Shown: positions 1 through 10,794 of the stretch, piece after piece
Position numbering within the stretch: position 1 is the first letter of the stretch
Layout of the letters: the number at the start of each line of letters is the position of its first letter
NCBI GenBank assembly: GCA_947462335.1
Contig: OX381720.1
Coordinates: 4,719,501 to 4,783,500 of the forward strand
From: Harmothoe impar
Lineage: Eukaryota > Annelida > Polychaeta > Phyllodocida > Polynoidae
DNA: 64,000 nt
Direction of reading: 5' to 3'
Notes under the pieces: model-generated
The model's input: only the letters and a program-made list of their open reading frames with translations
The model's database searches: none
What the model was told of the DNA's origin: nothing
Translations under genes and position numbers: made by a program

Positions 1-325
1 CAGCAACAATGCAGATCTCAGAAACATTTTTATCTACTCATCAGCGAACTACTTTAAGGTAATAAACGTCTTTGTCCTCTGCGTGTCATACAATGCCCTT
101 CGTGCAGTTCTGCATGGACATAGCCGTGACTTTTCCTCATTAAAAAAATGAAGTTATACTGGGCTAAGAAATGTTGAGAGCTGGTCCGATTGAGAGCGGG
201 TCCTAGGAGATAAGATCAATAAGAATCATGATGTTAACCAGATCGATGTAGAGTATCTTTAATAGTTATTTGCAGAATGATATGCATAAATAAAAGGTTT
301 TTACATTTCGTAATACATTCGATTC
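1..325. repeat. Diverged direct repeat, copy 1 of 2
   Basis: This stretch resembles 4846-5730 in the same orientation. Shared landmarks are 'atctcagaaac', 'tcatcagc(g/a)aa', 'ctgcgtg', 'accagatcga' and 'tttttacattt', in the same order. The second copy is longer because a TIR element (5236-5569) and other sequence lie inside it. No reading frame in it looks like protein. It is probably part of a larger non-coding mobile element that runs off the left edge of the window. Confidence 0.5.
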
Positions 326-689
326 TTCCGGACTTGAAATTTGGTCACCTTTAGGCGAATCTTAAAAGGGCAACACTGACAAATCCAAGTAAAGCTAAAT
401 ACGTGGCCATACATAAATACCCCAATTTTGGAGGCTGTTAAATTTGGTTTTCCGACATTTTTTGGTAGATTCTGAACAGAGCTGTCGCGCCCCGGTCGGT
501 TCGCCCTTGTCGATTTTAACTCACCGTTTTCTTCTCCCGTGTTGAGCGTGCCGATTTTTAAAAAAACGTAAATTGTAGAGGCACATATATTACAGAAAAT
601 TCTAACACCCAACTATATCTCACTCTCTCCACGTCTACCTAAATAACTCTAATTACCATAATTTGATAGTACCCCCAGGGGCAGACAGT

Positions 690-1150
690 GCACTTAACAC
701 GTTAAGGATCTTGTAATGCTTATCTTTAATTGTCGTCATGATTCAACATAGTAGCTTTCCAGTGGTGCATTGGTGCATTGTGCTGATCATCTGGGGTGTA
801 TTAATACCATATGGTCCACGTGATGCATATATGCAGCCCTGGTGAGTTATTCACCAGGGCTGTATTTATGTATCATGGCGATAAAACACCATAGTGCATG
901 AATTCCATTCCAGGGTGTCGGGCGCCACTTGACTTTGCAGAGTGATATAGCCTTACTGAATTTTTGGGTTAAATTGGAAAATAAATACTATTAAACATCT
1001 CATATGGCCTCCCGCCCCTCTAAATACCGCACTGGTCATGCGCCAGTTCTTCCCTCAAGGATCGTGTCAACCCAATGGGGTTGATACTCCTGAAGATTTG
1101 CATGATGCACAATGCATGAATACATGTATCTGCAATAATGCATCATGATG
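690..1150. repeat. Dispersed palindromic repeat family ('GGCGAGTTACTCGCC' type), copy a
   Basis: The left end reads 'cttaacacgttaagga'. The core at about 832-864 is a hairpin: 'gccctggtgagttattcacc' followed by 'agggc'. After it come 'tatcatggcg' and, further on, 'cccaatggggttgatact'. The same ordered landmarks recur at about nine places in the window (4746, 10795, 11075, 17456, 39417, 40124, 40686, 43006). It is a non-coding, probably non-autonomous mobile element. The exact ends are uncertain. Confidence 0.6.
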
Positions 1151-1329
1151 ACCACGGGCATTGATTGCTTGATTGATTTTTTTTTTTGGCATAAGAATTC
1201 ACATACATGGGGCGTTTTTCAACCAATGCCAAGGAGAGTCAATCGAGCGATTTTATCTCAAAGAGTTCATACTCTGGGAATAACTTAATCTATGACGATA
1301 ACTGTCTACAATCTAGCTTGTTTTATATT

Positions 1330-3105
1330 CTAAGATATGGCCTTCATAAAGTCTGCTCGTGAGTCAGTTCTTTGGGTATTAGGGGTGAGCTCGTTCCAGA
1401 GTATGGCTCCCCTTTACAGTGGGCCCTTGGTGAAGATGTCTTTTCTCGTCCGGGGTAGTTTTAGCTTCACGCTGGCGTGCCCTCTTAGGACACTGCTGGT
1501 ACAAGGATGTTTAGTGGATCCTTGGATAGGCGGTGGAGTTGGGACAATAATTGTCGTCTTCTCGTTACTTCTAGGTAGGACACTCTGTTCCTGGTATGCA
1601 GGTCTAGGACATGCATGTCCTGGGCAATTCGTTCGTACGCCCTTAAGGTGGGTCGATCCCATTGATTCAAAGTGTTCAGAATTCCACAAATATTTTTCTG
1701 TAGCAACTCTAAATCATTTGAAAACGGAAAATGGAAAGAAAAATAGGGGGTCCCGAGCTACTTTTTAAAATATGGAATTTTGAAAAAAAAAAGTATTTTA
1801 ATTTTACATTAAAAAAACGAAAATAATGTAAAAATTCCTACAATTTTATTTTCTATCAACCAATAAACACAGAACTCTGAAACATCACACAATGAACAAA
1901 GGGATAAATACCTTTATTCTAAAAATAGTTTTGAGGTTTTATCACGTTGCATTCTGGGTAAAAATTTCATCTTTCGGAGAAGAAAAGACATAATCTTTCA
2001 TTATTTCTGTACATAATCAAAGAAAAATAGTAGTAAAAATGTTCAGAATTTTCTTAAACTTTCTCAAAGAATTGCTCAGATCATTTGCCCATGAGTAAGA
2101 GTAATTTTGATATGGGGTCCCGTGCATAATTTGGGGGTTTTGGCTTTTTGAAATAAAAAAGTAATGGAAAAACGGACTAAATCAAATCTTTGAAGCATTG
2201 CATTATGGGTAAATTCCCAACAATCTGCATATAAAATGATCTTGTCATGTAGGTTTAGATATATTCAAGTTATTCATTAACTTTTATGCTCTTTTAAATG
2301 TCATTTATTACTTCATAAATGAAAGTTCCAGAAGAACCATAAAAAAAATCCAAAACGGCCTGTTCTTATTACATCAAAATATAAAGTGCTCTAAAATGCT
2401 CAACTGTGCTCAAAATCATCCAAATTATTTTTTAAGTATAGAGAATTGTCCCGAGCATATGCTCACTAAAGATGGCATTATTCTGATATATTTAAGCTAT
2501 ATGCGCAGAAAGATGCGCAGTAGTCCATTCTGCAATGGCCGCAACCCACCTTAAGCAGTCGTTTTGTAATGTCTGGATCCTTCTTGATGCCTAAACAGGG
2601 CCACCTTCAGCAAAGAATGCACAATAGTCAGGTATTGGGCGTATCATGTGCTTGTATACTTGCACGCTAGTCTCTTTGTTGGTTTTTGTTCTGATCCTTC
2701 TCAGTTGGGGCAGGCGAAGTCTCATTATTCGAATCTGTTTTTTCAGCTGACTAGACAGAGTCAGGTATGTGTCGATTGTCACCCCCAGGTAGTTGAACTC
2801 ACTGACCAACTTTAGCTCCGCGCCATTTAGTGTGAAGTTCAGACCCTGCAGGTCCGGGATTGAGCCGGGTCAGTATACCCAGAGTATCTTGGTCTTTTCA
2901 GAGTTGATAGTGAGTTTGTTGGCAGTGCACCACTCGCTGATCTGGTTGAGGTCTGATTTAAGTAGAGACTTCACACGGGTTGGGTCCCGGGCCGAGACCA
3001 CCACCGCCAGGTCATCAGCGTATAAGAAGCTGTTCCCATGGTCGATTGATGACTCAACATTGTTTATGTAGACTAGGAACAGTAGGGGTGCATTCGACCA
3101 CTTTG
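1330..3105 (-). pseudogene. Non-LTR retrotransposon reverse transcriptase, 5'-truncated and interrupted
   Basis: Read on the minus strand from about 3105, the frame gives PLLFLVYINN and then the catalytic FLYADDLA motif of a non-LTR (LINE-type) reverse transcriptase. Next come the fingers/palm-to-thumb part with FNYLGVTID, and LQNDCL near 2555. There the frame is cut by a TTAA-flanked element (1647-2550). It resumes at about 1642 with RAYERIAQDMHVLDLHTRNR and the thumb motif RRRQLLSQLHRL, then after a frameshift LWNELTP and a stop at 1330-1332. Internal stops and the frameshift show that it is dead. The N-terminal part and the endonuclease are missing. It could belong to the CR1, L2 or RTE-like groups; I cannot tell which from this fragment. 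Confidence 0.8.
1647..2550. mobile_element. TTAA-flanked TIR element 'GGTGGGT', copy 1 (904 bp), nested in LINE
   Basis: The element is bounded by TTAA at 1643-1646 and 2551-2554. The ends are GGTGGGTCGATCCCATTG on the left and, read inward from the right, GGTGGGTTGCGGCCATTG. Removing it with one TTAA rejoins the interrupted reverse transcriptase frame (codons TGC-TTA-AGG), which proves the boundaries. The interior is AT-rich and non-coding, with landmarks 'gggtcccgagctac' and 'ggggtcccgtgcataattt' shared with the copy at 33566-34446. A TTAA target is typical of piggyBac and Kolobok transposases; which group mobilised this one is unknown. Confidence 0.85.
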
Positions 3106-3128
3106 CGACCCTTGAATGGTTGAAGTAT

Positions 3129-3457
3129 GGGGCTGTCCATAAAGTATGTCACACAAATATTGACCATTTTCAACACCCATCCACCCCCTTGTGACGCTTT
3201 TCCCTATACCTTCATCATTGTTTGTCACACTCTGACCAAAACCCTCCCCACCCCCTCCGGCGTGACATATTTTCAGAGGCGTGGACACCGGGGGGGGGGG
3301 GGGGGGGCATGTCCCCCCCCCCCACTTTTGACCAACCCCAATTAAGGTCAAACCGAAATGGTCAAGTAAAAAGGGGTCAAAAAAGGTCAAAATACCCCTC
3401 AGTCCCCCCTACTTTGAAACTGCTTGCCACGCCCCTGAAAATGTTATGGACGGCCCC
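3129..3457. mobile_element. Small TIR element with 'GGGGCTGTCCATAA' ends
   Basis: The left end is GGGGCTGTCCATAAAGTA and the right end, read inward, is GGGGCCGTCCATAACATT, so about 14 bp match with one change. The interior contains a G16-18 tract followed closely by a C-rich tract (about 3291-3323) and no credible protein. The open frames across it come from the GC-rich low complexity. It abuts the truncated end of the LINE fragment and may have been involved in that break. Confidence 0.6.
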
Positions 3458-3858
3458 GATGTGCATGCATTACGTTGAATATGGTATTAAGTTATGTTGT
3501 GTTGATATATGTAGATCTAGATCTTTGTACCAGAAACCATGTCTTGGAATCATTAGTTATGCCACATCTAAGTTTGCATCTTAAAATGTTGAGATACAAA
3601 CATAATCGACAATGCAATTGCAAAAGTTGCCCAGTATTGTTTGACCCCTATAAGGACAGATGTCTCTAAAAGATGCGATTTGTAGTCATGATGGACCAAT
3701 GATGTATCATGCCGACCCTATGGGATGTTGTTTTTGTTGTGAAATTTTATTTTGGCAAAGTAATCTTATTACATGCGAAGTTTTTCAATGCAATGCCAAG
3801 GAAGATACTGAAAGACAGAATCTGAATAGAATATTTTACGTTAAGTATATACACACTA
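3458..3858. other. Intergenic, nothing recognised
   Basis: This is AT-rich sequence with two short open frames that overlap each other and show no domain, no cysteine pattern and no splice context. I see no repeat shared with the rest of the window. Confidence 0.5.
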
Positions 3859-4012
3859 ACATACGAGTCTCCAAATACAACTATTTTTATCAGACTCCTT
3901 TATGAAGGGTGTAGTAATATTATCAGCAGAGCCCGCAGGGCGAGGCTGATAACATTACTATACCCTTCATAAAGGAGTCTGATAAAAGTAGTTGTATTGG
4001 GGACGAGTATGT
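3859..4012. mobile_element. Foldback hairpin element, about 150 bp
   Basis: Two arms of about 65-70 bp are inverted copies of each other. The left arm runs from 'acatacgagtct' through 'tatcagactcctttatgaag' to 'gtagtaatattatcag'. The right arm mirrors it and ends 'gttgtattggggacgagtat'. The short loop is 'cagagcccgcagggcgagg'. Arm identity is high, with a handful of differences. The whole unit would fold into one long hairpin, as expected for a foldback or MITE-like element. No target duplication is obvious. Confidence 0.75.
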
Positions 4013-4745
4013 TTGTGGATTTATTATCATTTGGCTATCCAAATTCGAGATTAGAAGAGTATTCTGACTACATAGGTGGAACTACTTCTCCAAGGAAAGT
4101 GGCATATTGAGTAAACAACTGACCAGGCAAGTCAGGTGTTAACCCCCCACCCACCCACTCTATAATTATAAAGGCTTGAGTACCTGCCTCGCAGTGGTTG
4201 AACATACATACACTGCCCTGACCCTTGGTGAGTGCCAATCCCGGCACCACTGCCACTGTGCTTGTCCATCCGTGGTCAACTACCCTGCTCAACCCTGATC
4301 GTAGCAAACCAAGGGGGGCACTCCCTCAGCCATTGACTATCATGTGCATACAAAAGCTTAATCGGAAGCCACCCCCCCCTTCCCATGTCTGCCTGAACAG
4401 TCCCTGAATTTCCCCTAGTTAAAGGGAAAGAGGTACGTTTTTGCTCTCAATTTAGTTCTTCCTATAAGGTGTTTAATGTAGGGCATTGTGCTGACACAAT
4501 TAACATAGAAAATATAGAGAGTGCCCCCCCCCCCGACACACCTTGGATTGTCCACTATATATGTCAGTGCCCTATCCTCTGATTGGTTGATAATTAGGGC
4601 GAACTACTTTTCTTCCAGTGGACAGGGTGAATACAGAAAAATTTATCAACATAGTGTGCCGTTCCCCTTTGTTCTAATGTATCAACTTCGCCAAATGATA
4701 ATAAATACACAAAGTATGCCTCAACCCAGTAGTGCCGGCATGATG
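4013..4745. other. Intergenic, nothing recognised
   Basis: Non-coding sequence with scattered C-runs (about 4140-4155, 4370-4380 and 4525-4535). The open frames in both strands are proline-rich artefacts of those runs. Confidence 0.5.
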
Positions 4746-4838
4746 TTTGACTACAGCCCTGGCGAGTTACTCGCCATAGCTTCATTCATGCATCATGGCA
4801 TGATGCATTAATGCGCTATGCCATCCTTAAAGGGTTAA
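4746..4838. repeat. Dispersed palindromic repeat family, copy b
   Basis: The hairpin core is 'gccctggcgagttactcgcc', followed by 'attcatgcatcatgg' and 'gcattaatgcgc'. The right end is 'atccttaaagggttaaa', which mirrors the left end 'taacccgttaagga' of the copy at 40124. This gives one of the clearest right termini of the family. Confidence 0.65.
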
Positions 4839-4845
4839 ATCCTGT

Positions 4846-5730
4846 TCAGCACAGCACTAATGTACATCTCAGAAACAACCTTTATCAACTCATCAGCAAA
4901 GTACTTAAATGTAATTAAATGTTCTGCTTTCTGCGTGCTGTACGATGCCTATCGTGAAGGTTAAAGCTTGACCGTCATGGTTGAAGTGAGGCCAAAAGCC
5001 ATTTTGGATATAGTTCAGTTTTGATTCACAAGAGGGCTCCTAAGGGCTTGGAGCTCAGCTCTTACAGGCACAAGATAGGGTGAATATGTTGTTGCTGGAC
5101 AATGCTCATGGTCCCCTGTCGAAAACACTGCTGCCCTCTGGTGGAACTGTTATTTTAGTCCATGTATAGAAAATGCTGAACTTATTCCCTGACGGCCCAG
5201 CTTTAACACGAACCTAGCCATCTTGCTGACACTATGGCCACTTAGAAAATGGTTTCTCATCACCGTTCGCACTCTAAAAATGAGCATTTGAGGGAAACTT
5301 TTCTCTTTTTTTTTAAATCTTTGACGAAAAACATGATAAAAATGGACAAATATTGGCCCATTTGGTATCAAATTAAAGCTAATACTGCCAGTGATGCTGT
5401 AGGATAGAAATAGCTTACATTTCCCCCACTTTTAAAGACCAATAAATTCTTAACAACTAAAATGTGCATTTTGGTTGTGAAAAACATTATATTATCCTAT
5501 ACATTTTAGCCCGTGAGTGACAAAAGGCCTTGTCCTTGGTGATGAGGAACTACTTTTTTTTGAGTGGCCTTTATTGTGCTGTACATAATTATAAAGAATT
5601 GAGAACTGGTTCGATTAGGAGATGATATCAATTGGAATTAAATGTTTACCAGATCGACATCGATTAATTATCTTTGACATTATGATATGTAAAAAGATGT
5701 TTTTACATTTCATAAAACATTAAATTATCT
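4846..5730. repeat. Diverged direct repeat, copy 2 of 2
   Basis: This is the partner of 1-325, with the same order of landmarks ('atctcagaaac', 'tcatcagcaaa', 'ctgcgtg', 'accagatcga', 'tttttacatttc'). It is interrupted by the GGCCACT-TIR element at 5236-5569. No coding potential was seen. Confidence 0.5.
5236..5569. mobile_element. TIR element 'GGCCACTCAAAAA', copy 1 (334 bp)
   Basis: The left end is GGCCACTTAGAAAATGG followed by 'tttctcatcacc'. The right end, read inward, is GGCCACTCAAAAAAAA followed by 'gttcctcatcacc'. A second copy lies at 48261-48605 in an intron of the guanylyl cyclase gene. The two share internal sequence, for example 'tttggtatcaaattaaagct' after 'tggacaaa'. It is non-coding. 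Confidence 0.7.
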
Positions 5731-5871
5731 ATTGTATAGACAGGTTTAGGTGGGTAAGAAAGGTAAATAGGCAAATGTCAACGACCGTTGATACTGTCTC
5801 TGATGTATTTCCCAGTGAACATGTTGGACTTTTCTTTTGCTCCTCCCTTGTCACAGTGGTGTATGCGTTAA

Positions 5872-6479
5872 GGTGGGTCAATGGGATGCCATTTCCATTC
5901 ACTGCGCAGCTTTCTGCGCAGGTGCATTCTCTAGTTTGACCATAGATCACTAGGGGACCTTCGTCTAATATTGGAACAAGTTACATCAAATTGTCCTAAA
6001 ATGGACAAAGGTGTTGCCTGACCGGGGCGAGAACCATCGACCTTTGGATATGAAGACATGCATTCTGCCACTGTGCTATAGAGTCTGTGGTGGTGACTCA
6101 CATTCAGAAGTCATACATAACTAGCCCTTAGTATATTTCTATTTCCTTTCAACTTTTCTTTTTAATGGACAAAAACTTTAGAAATATGCCCGGGACCATA
6201 CGTTCAAAAGGGATTCTCTAGAGAGAGAACATTAAGACCTATATCCTGACAGAGTTATATAGATATTTAGCTACTTTTCAATACTATTTCATGTACATAT
6301 GTGGCAAAACACTATATACTCGTATTATATGAAACACTGACTTAAGGCTTGAATATCTCAGAAAACAGCTTGGGACCCTCCTATTTTCTCAGCTTTGTTG
6401 GAAAGTGTATGCTATTATGGTCTTATGGCAAAAATTTGATGAAAATCTAGCTACTGTTACACCAAGGCATTGACCCACC
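5872..6479. mobile_element. TTAA-flanked TIR element 'GGTGGGT', copy 2 (608 bp) with tRNA-like module
   Basis: TTAA flanks it at 5868-5871 and 6480-6483. The TIRs are a perfect 12 bp (GGTGGGTCAATG). Read from the right end, its sequence aligns with the copy at 42060-42668, including 'gagggtcccaagct' and 'tctgagatatt'. About 138-211 bases from its left end it carries a tRNA-like module on the minus strand. The corresponding module sits at the same distance from the matching end of the 42060 copy. It is non-coding. Confidence 0.8.
6003..6085 (-). ncRNA. tRNA-like module inside a TIR element
   Basis: On the minus strand an A-box-like 'tagcacagtgg' is followed at the usual distance by a B-box-like 'ggttctcgcccc'. 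The fold is degenerate and I would not call a functional tRNA. It is more likely an internal pol III promoter of SINE type captured in, or native to, the transposon. Confidence 0.4.
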
Positions 6480-6483
6480 TTAA

Positions 6484-8174
6484 GGGACTGGAGGTTCTAA
6501 TGACCATGGTTGATGGGTGGTTATGCCATATGGCATATAAAATTGGGTCACTAGAATATTATCTTTTTCATTTTGGTTACCACCTCCAAGAATGGCTGGG
6601 ATTCAAACCGGCAATCTTTGGATCTAAAGTCCAGTACCTGATGACCAGGGCTAACTTGACAGGTGATGTTTGAACCTCATAGTAGGTTAGTGTTATTCAG
6701 ATAGAAATTGGCCAGAGAACTAGGATTTTCTTTTACGTGTTTTTTTTCAATCAAATTCCGCCATGAATTTTATGTTTTCCTATGACTACCAGTTTTTATT
6801 GGTCAACCTTGTTACATATAATGTCATCTATACATCAGAGAAGATTGGTTAGAATATTGTTGGTCAATTTCCCACAAAGTAGGAAGATGTTGAGGAAATA
6901 GTCTCCCCTAGATGGCCATAATAGACAGTGTTCTAATTTTAAATGTCAATATATCTAAATCTAGCCTATGAGCCTTTTTCTTCTTCTATCACATCATCAT
7001 ATATCAACCTAACATGCTATTTTTATGAAAGAAAGAAGAAAAAAATGCTATCAAGGGGAAAAGAGCACTAAACTATGTAACCACCTCCTAGGGGTGCTTG
7101 GTGGTACATTCCCTATGTTTGTCACTCGCCACTGCATGTGACAGTATTATTGGATAAAACTCGGAAGCACCTTCTGCCTCCACTCCTTTATTGACCAAAA
7201 ATAGGGTTTTTTTCCATGATATTTCTGCTGTGGCATAAAACATACAACCCTGTTTTCAAGTTCCTGTGCCCGCCTTGGCTCGCCATGTCAACCATGTTTG
7301 TTCCTGTTGAAGTGATGTTAAAATGGCCTGTGTAGAATAGAGGAGAGGGGGCGTGGGGAAGGGTGAGGAAGGGGGTAGGGGTACCTGTGGGATGGCTACT
7401 TCCATGTCCCTGCCCCTGCTTTATGACGCAATCTGACATTCTAAAAGGTCACCCTCATGGATTCTGCCGACTAGACCCGTGTAGAGCATTAAAGCATGCA
7501 CTGTGTTGCCCATTAAAGTTAGTACATCCAATGTGTGGGACACGAAATAATAGATTCACCTGAAAAAGAGTGAGAGTGTTCACAAATAGTGTATTTGACT
7601 TCCTACGTGTTCCATTTTTTCTAATTACCTCAGAATTTTGCTCTAATCAGATTTTATTGTCCAATATATGATCATTTTGAAATAAAAGCTTGTACACTTT
7701 TATCCCCCCATTAAAAACACACTTGAAAACCCCATGGTTTGAGGGAATTGGTTCCCTTTGTGACCTATTAACACCCATTGATGACATATAATTGACCTCT
7801 ATTCTCTAAAATACTTTTACAGCGTTTGGAGTACATTTGAGTAAGAATTTCAGGGAAAATCGGATATACCCACTTTAAGGGCTAAAGTGGAAAGAAAACA
7901 TACCAGGAGCTATGTTGTCGTGTCAAATGCAGGGTCAAATGACAGCCTGCAAATGGTCACTAATAAAATATTTAAGTCAAAGCTCTATGAGCAGTCCAGA
8001 CCTGTTTGGATGTTATCAAATATGGCTGATTTGAGTTGATACGGAAAAATACTTAAACCCACGGCCGCCGTATATTATAAAGGGCTGAGTACCTGCACAG
8101 AGAAAAGTAGAATTACTATGACTCCCGACTTGATCACTGTGGTAACTCTCCCATGGACTCCAAAGTGACTCACT
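6484..8174. other. Intergenic; one tRNA-like trace, otherwise nothing recognised
   Basis: At about 6588-6655 the minus strand has a B-box-like 'ggtttgaatccc' and, downstream on the plus map, a possible A-box, suggesting a decayed tRNA-derived SINE. The rest, including short open frames near 7188-7563, shows no domain. A small palindrome 'ccactttaagggctaaagtgg' type motif lies at 7870-7892. Confidence 0.4.
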
Positions 8175-9705
8175 TGAAGACAAATAGAATTGAGAGTCAT
8201 GCGGAGGGGAAGGGAATATGACGGGTGGTAGGTAGGGAGACAGTGAGTGAGGCAAGGAATATGATGGGAGGTAGGGTAGATTCACCATAAGTCGACCCTT
8301 CCCGTCACAATTTTTCATGACCTTTAGCAGATGTTTCATGACATCAAATAAAACAGCTAATGGATCATACCTGTTGTACCAGACATTGGGGGATGATCCA
8401 TGGGGGACAATTGATCATGCTTGATAATTTTCTGAACAATATTATGTCTAAATTATTGCCTTTATATTTGGAAATCTCATATGGTCTATTTTCACTCAAT
8501 GTCGACCAAAACTAACCCAGAGTCGACCACTTTTATATCAGTCAAAACAATATAAATTATTCACAATTCATATCTAGATAAACTGGATTTATACAATAGC
8601 ACAATGTTAGAATTATCCAGGTTCATTATTTTCCCATTTTCCTAAGGTTTGAACCTTTTGAAAAGCAGGTATCTAGGTAGCATTCCTTACAGAATAGTCA
8701 TTGTAATAGGGTTACTGCTAACACCTTGTAAATTGAGGTCGTCTTAGGGTGAAATTCTGGTCGTTTCATGGTGAAATTAGTAGGTGCTAGCTCATTAGCC
8801 CTACCTTTCGAGAAATGGGATGTTTTATTTTAGGAAAAGTGATGCTCAAAATATGTGTATCCATTCATTGAACATTACAATTGGTGCAAAAATCAACTGA
8901 AAAGCATGATTAACTAGCACCAAAGTCTAACTTTTATGAAGAATTTCCACAATGACTGTGGTCAAAACAGGTCATACACCTTCACTTCTGCAATCAGTGG
9001 CAATATGTATTTATATGAATAACATGATATTTGTGAACAATAAGGATGCTATGCAGACCATTAACACTTCAACTTTTAATTCTAATAGCCTTTGTACCCC
9101 CATATAGCATACATTCAATGCAGTATAGTGGTGTAGGTGGTCGACTTATGGTAGGTGGTCGGAAATAGGTGAGCTTACCCTACTAGTAGCTGAAGAGGCA
9201 GAGGAATATGAAGGAAGGACAGGTAAGGAAGCAGAGGGAGGAGTATGATGGTAGGTAGGCAAAGAGGCGGACAGGCAGCGGTTAGGCAGGGGGTAGGCAG
9301 GGGGTAGGCAGGGGGTAGGCAGGGGGCAGGCAGGGGGCAGGCAGGGGGTAGGTAGAGAGGCAGGGTGGAACTTTGAGGTGGGTAGGCAAGGAGGTCCCTC
9401 TACATGGGTACCCACAGTTTTGACCGTGTCTCCGTGTCGAATTTTATATGTATAGAATGTACTGGGGGTTATAAAAATGTCTGTGTCCGTCGATTTTTAA
9501 AACCCCCGTGTCGCCGTATCGCACGTGTCGTTTCTTACCCATGTAGAGGCACAAGGAGGTAGAGAGGCAGAGAGGCAGGGGTCAGAAAGGAGGTAGGCAA
9601 AGAGGCAGAAGGCGGCGCGGAATATAGAGGTAGGTAGGCAAAGAGGCAGGGGGAAATTTGGAGTTGGGTAGGCAGAAGGTTAGAAAGGAGGTAGACGAAG
9701 AGGGG
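8175..9705. repeat. GGTAGG(CA)-type purine-rich minisatellite, split by a transposon
   Basis: Degenerate tandem units of the type 'ggtaggcaggg' and 'ggcaaagaggcag' occupy about 8190-8275 and 9185-9400, and again 9545-9705. A TIR element (8272-9182) sits between the two halves. Around 9295-9350 the unit 'cagggggtagg' repeats about six times with little change. The open frames across it on both strands are Pro/Leu/Ser-rich and follow the repeat phase, so they are not genes. Confidence 0.75.
8272..9182. mobile_element. TIR element 'TAGGGTAGGTTCACC', copy 1 (911 bp)
   Basis: The left end is TAGGGTAGATTCACCATAA followed by 'gtcgacc'. The right end, read inward, is TAGGGTAAGCTCACCTAT, with 'cataagtcgaccacc' a little further in. 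Inside are repeated 'gtcgacc' words. The element at 53390-54600 has the same ends and repeated 'gacttagggtg' words. It is AT-rich and non-coding, and is inserted into the purine-rich minisatellite. Confidence 0.7.
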
Positions 9706-10000
9706 TTTAGAAGGCAGGTGAGAGGAATGGACAGAGGCAGAGCATCAGCAAGAAATGAGACCATAATTGACAGACCCCATTGTGTTGATGGTTCCATATA
9801 CTTCTTCATTCTGAAGGGGTTCTGTGTCCCCACATGCCCTCCCCTCTCACTAACCCTTGTACTCCTGGACCTGGGAGACTCCATTGTTGCCGTGGTCACG
9901 GGGGGAGGAGGTGCTCTCGGCTTGCCTCTCCTAACCTAATTGCCCATAACATAGAAGTGGGCAGCAAGTGGGCAGCAATTGTACGGGTATAAAATAAATA

Positions 10001-10223
10001 CCGTAAAACCTCGCGTGTAAGCCTAACTCACGTATAAGCCGCGCCCCTACTTTGGGCCGATCCTATAAGCCGCAACAGAGATTGGATTATGGTGACTTTT
10101 AGTACTGTACCATAGTAGCAAAAGCTCGCGTATAAGCCGCACCCTGACCCTGGGCCGATGCTATAAGGCGCACCGCCGATCTGACTCGCGTACTAGCCGC
10201 GGCTTATACGCGAGGTTTTACGG
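10001..10223. mobile_element. MITE with 'CCGTAAAACCTCGCG' ends (223 bp)
   Basis: It is flanked by TA on both sides. The left end is CCGTAAAACCTCGCGTGTAA; the right end, read inward, is CCGTAAAACCTCGCGTATAA. The inside repeats 'cgtataagccgc' words and 'gggccgat'. Related but decayed copies lie at 36408-36500, 47061-47190 and 52431-52965. A TA target is typical of the Tc1/mariner class; that assignment is inference. Confidence 0.75.
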
Positions 10224-10794
10224 TAAATGAAAATTTGCCGAGGGGAACATTTTTACCAATAAAATACGGATACAGATTGCTCAATTTGTCAGTGTTTTGA
10301 TGTTGATGCTCCTCTACCCCACCATACGATGTATGCTGACCCTTATATTGACCAAAATGAGTTTTAAAAAATCTCTGCCCCACCTGGACGCAAGGTATAC
10401 CCCCTTGACTACCTGACTAGTTACTATAATGTTATTGTACATATCAAGGGCTCTGCCCTCAACCCCCATTTCTTTCTGTTCCCTCTTTGTTAAACTGATA
10501 ACATAACTCTACAAAGTATATTAGTACACTACACGGTATATGTTTTTTGTCAAGGCACTGTTTTCAGTTAGTCCCTCCTTGGGGCACAGACGGCCTGAGT
10601 CACGCCCAGTTCACATTCTGACCTCACTATTTATCTGTTACTATTCTGGAGCCTTCTACTAGTTCTAGTATAACGTCCACGCCCACCCACGTTGGAGAAC
10701 AGGTCCAATAAAACGTCTTAAACTCGTTAACGGCCGCATAGTGCTGCAATTCTGTACGCCCTTTGTCGCCATGATGTGAGAATGCAGTGTTAAA
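10224..10794. other. Intergenic, nothing recognised
   Basis: No repeat partner or protein-like frame was found. The minus-strand open frame reaching 10950 belongs partly to the palindromic repeat that follows and shows no domain. Confidence 0.5.
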
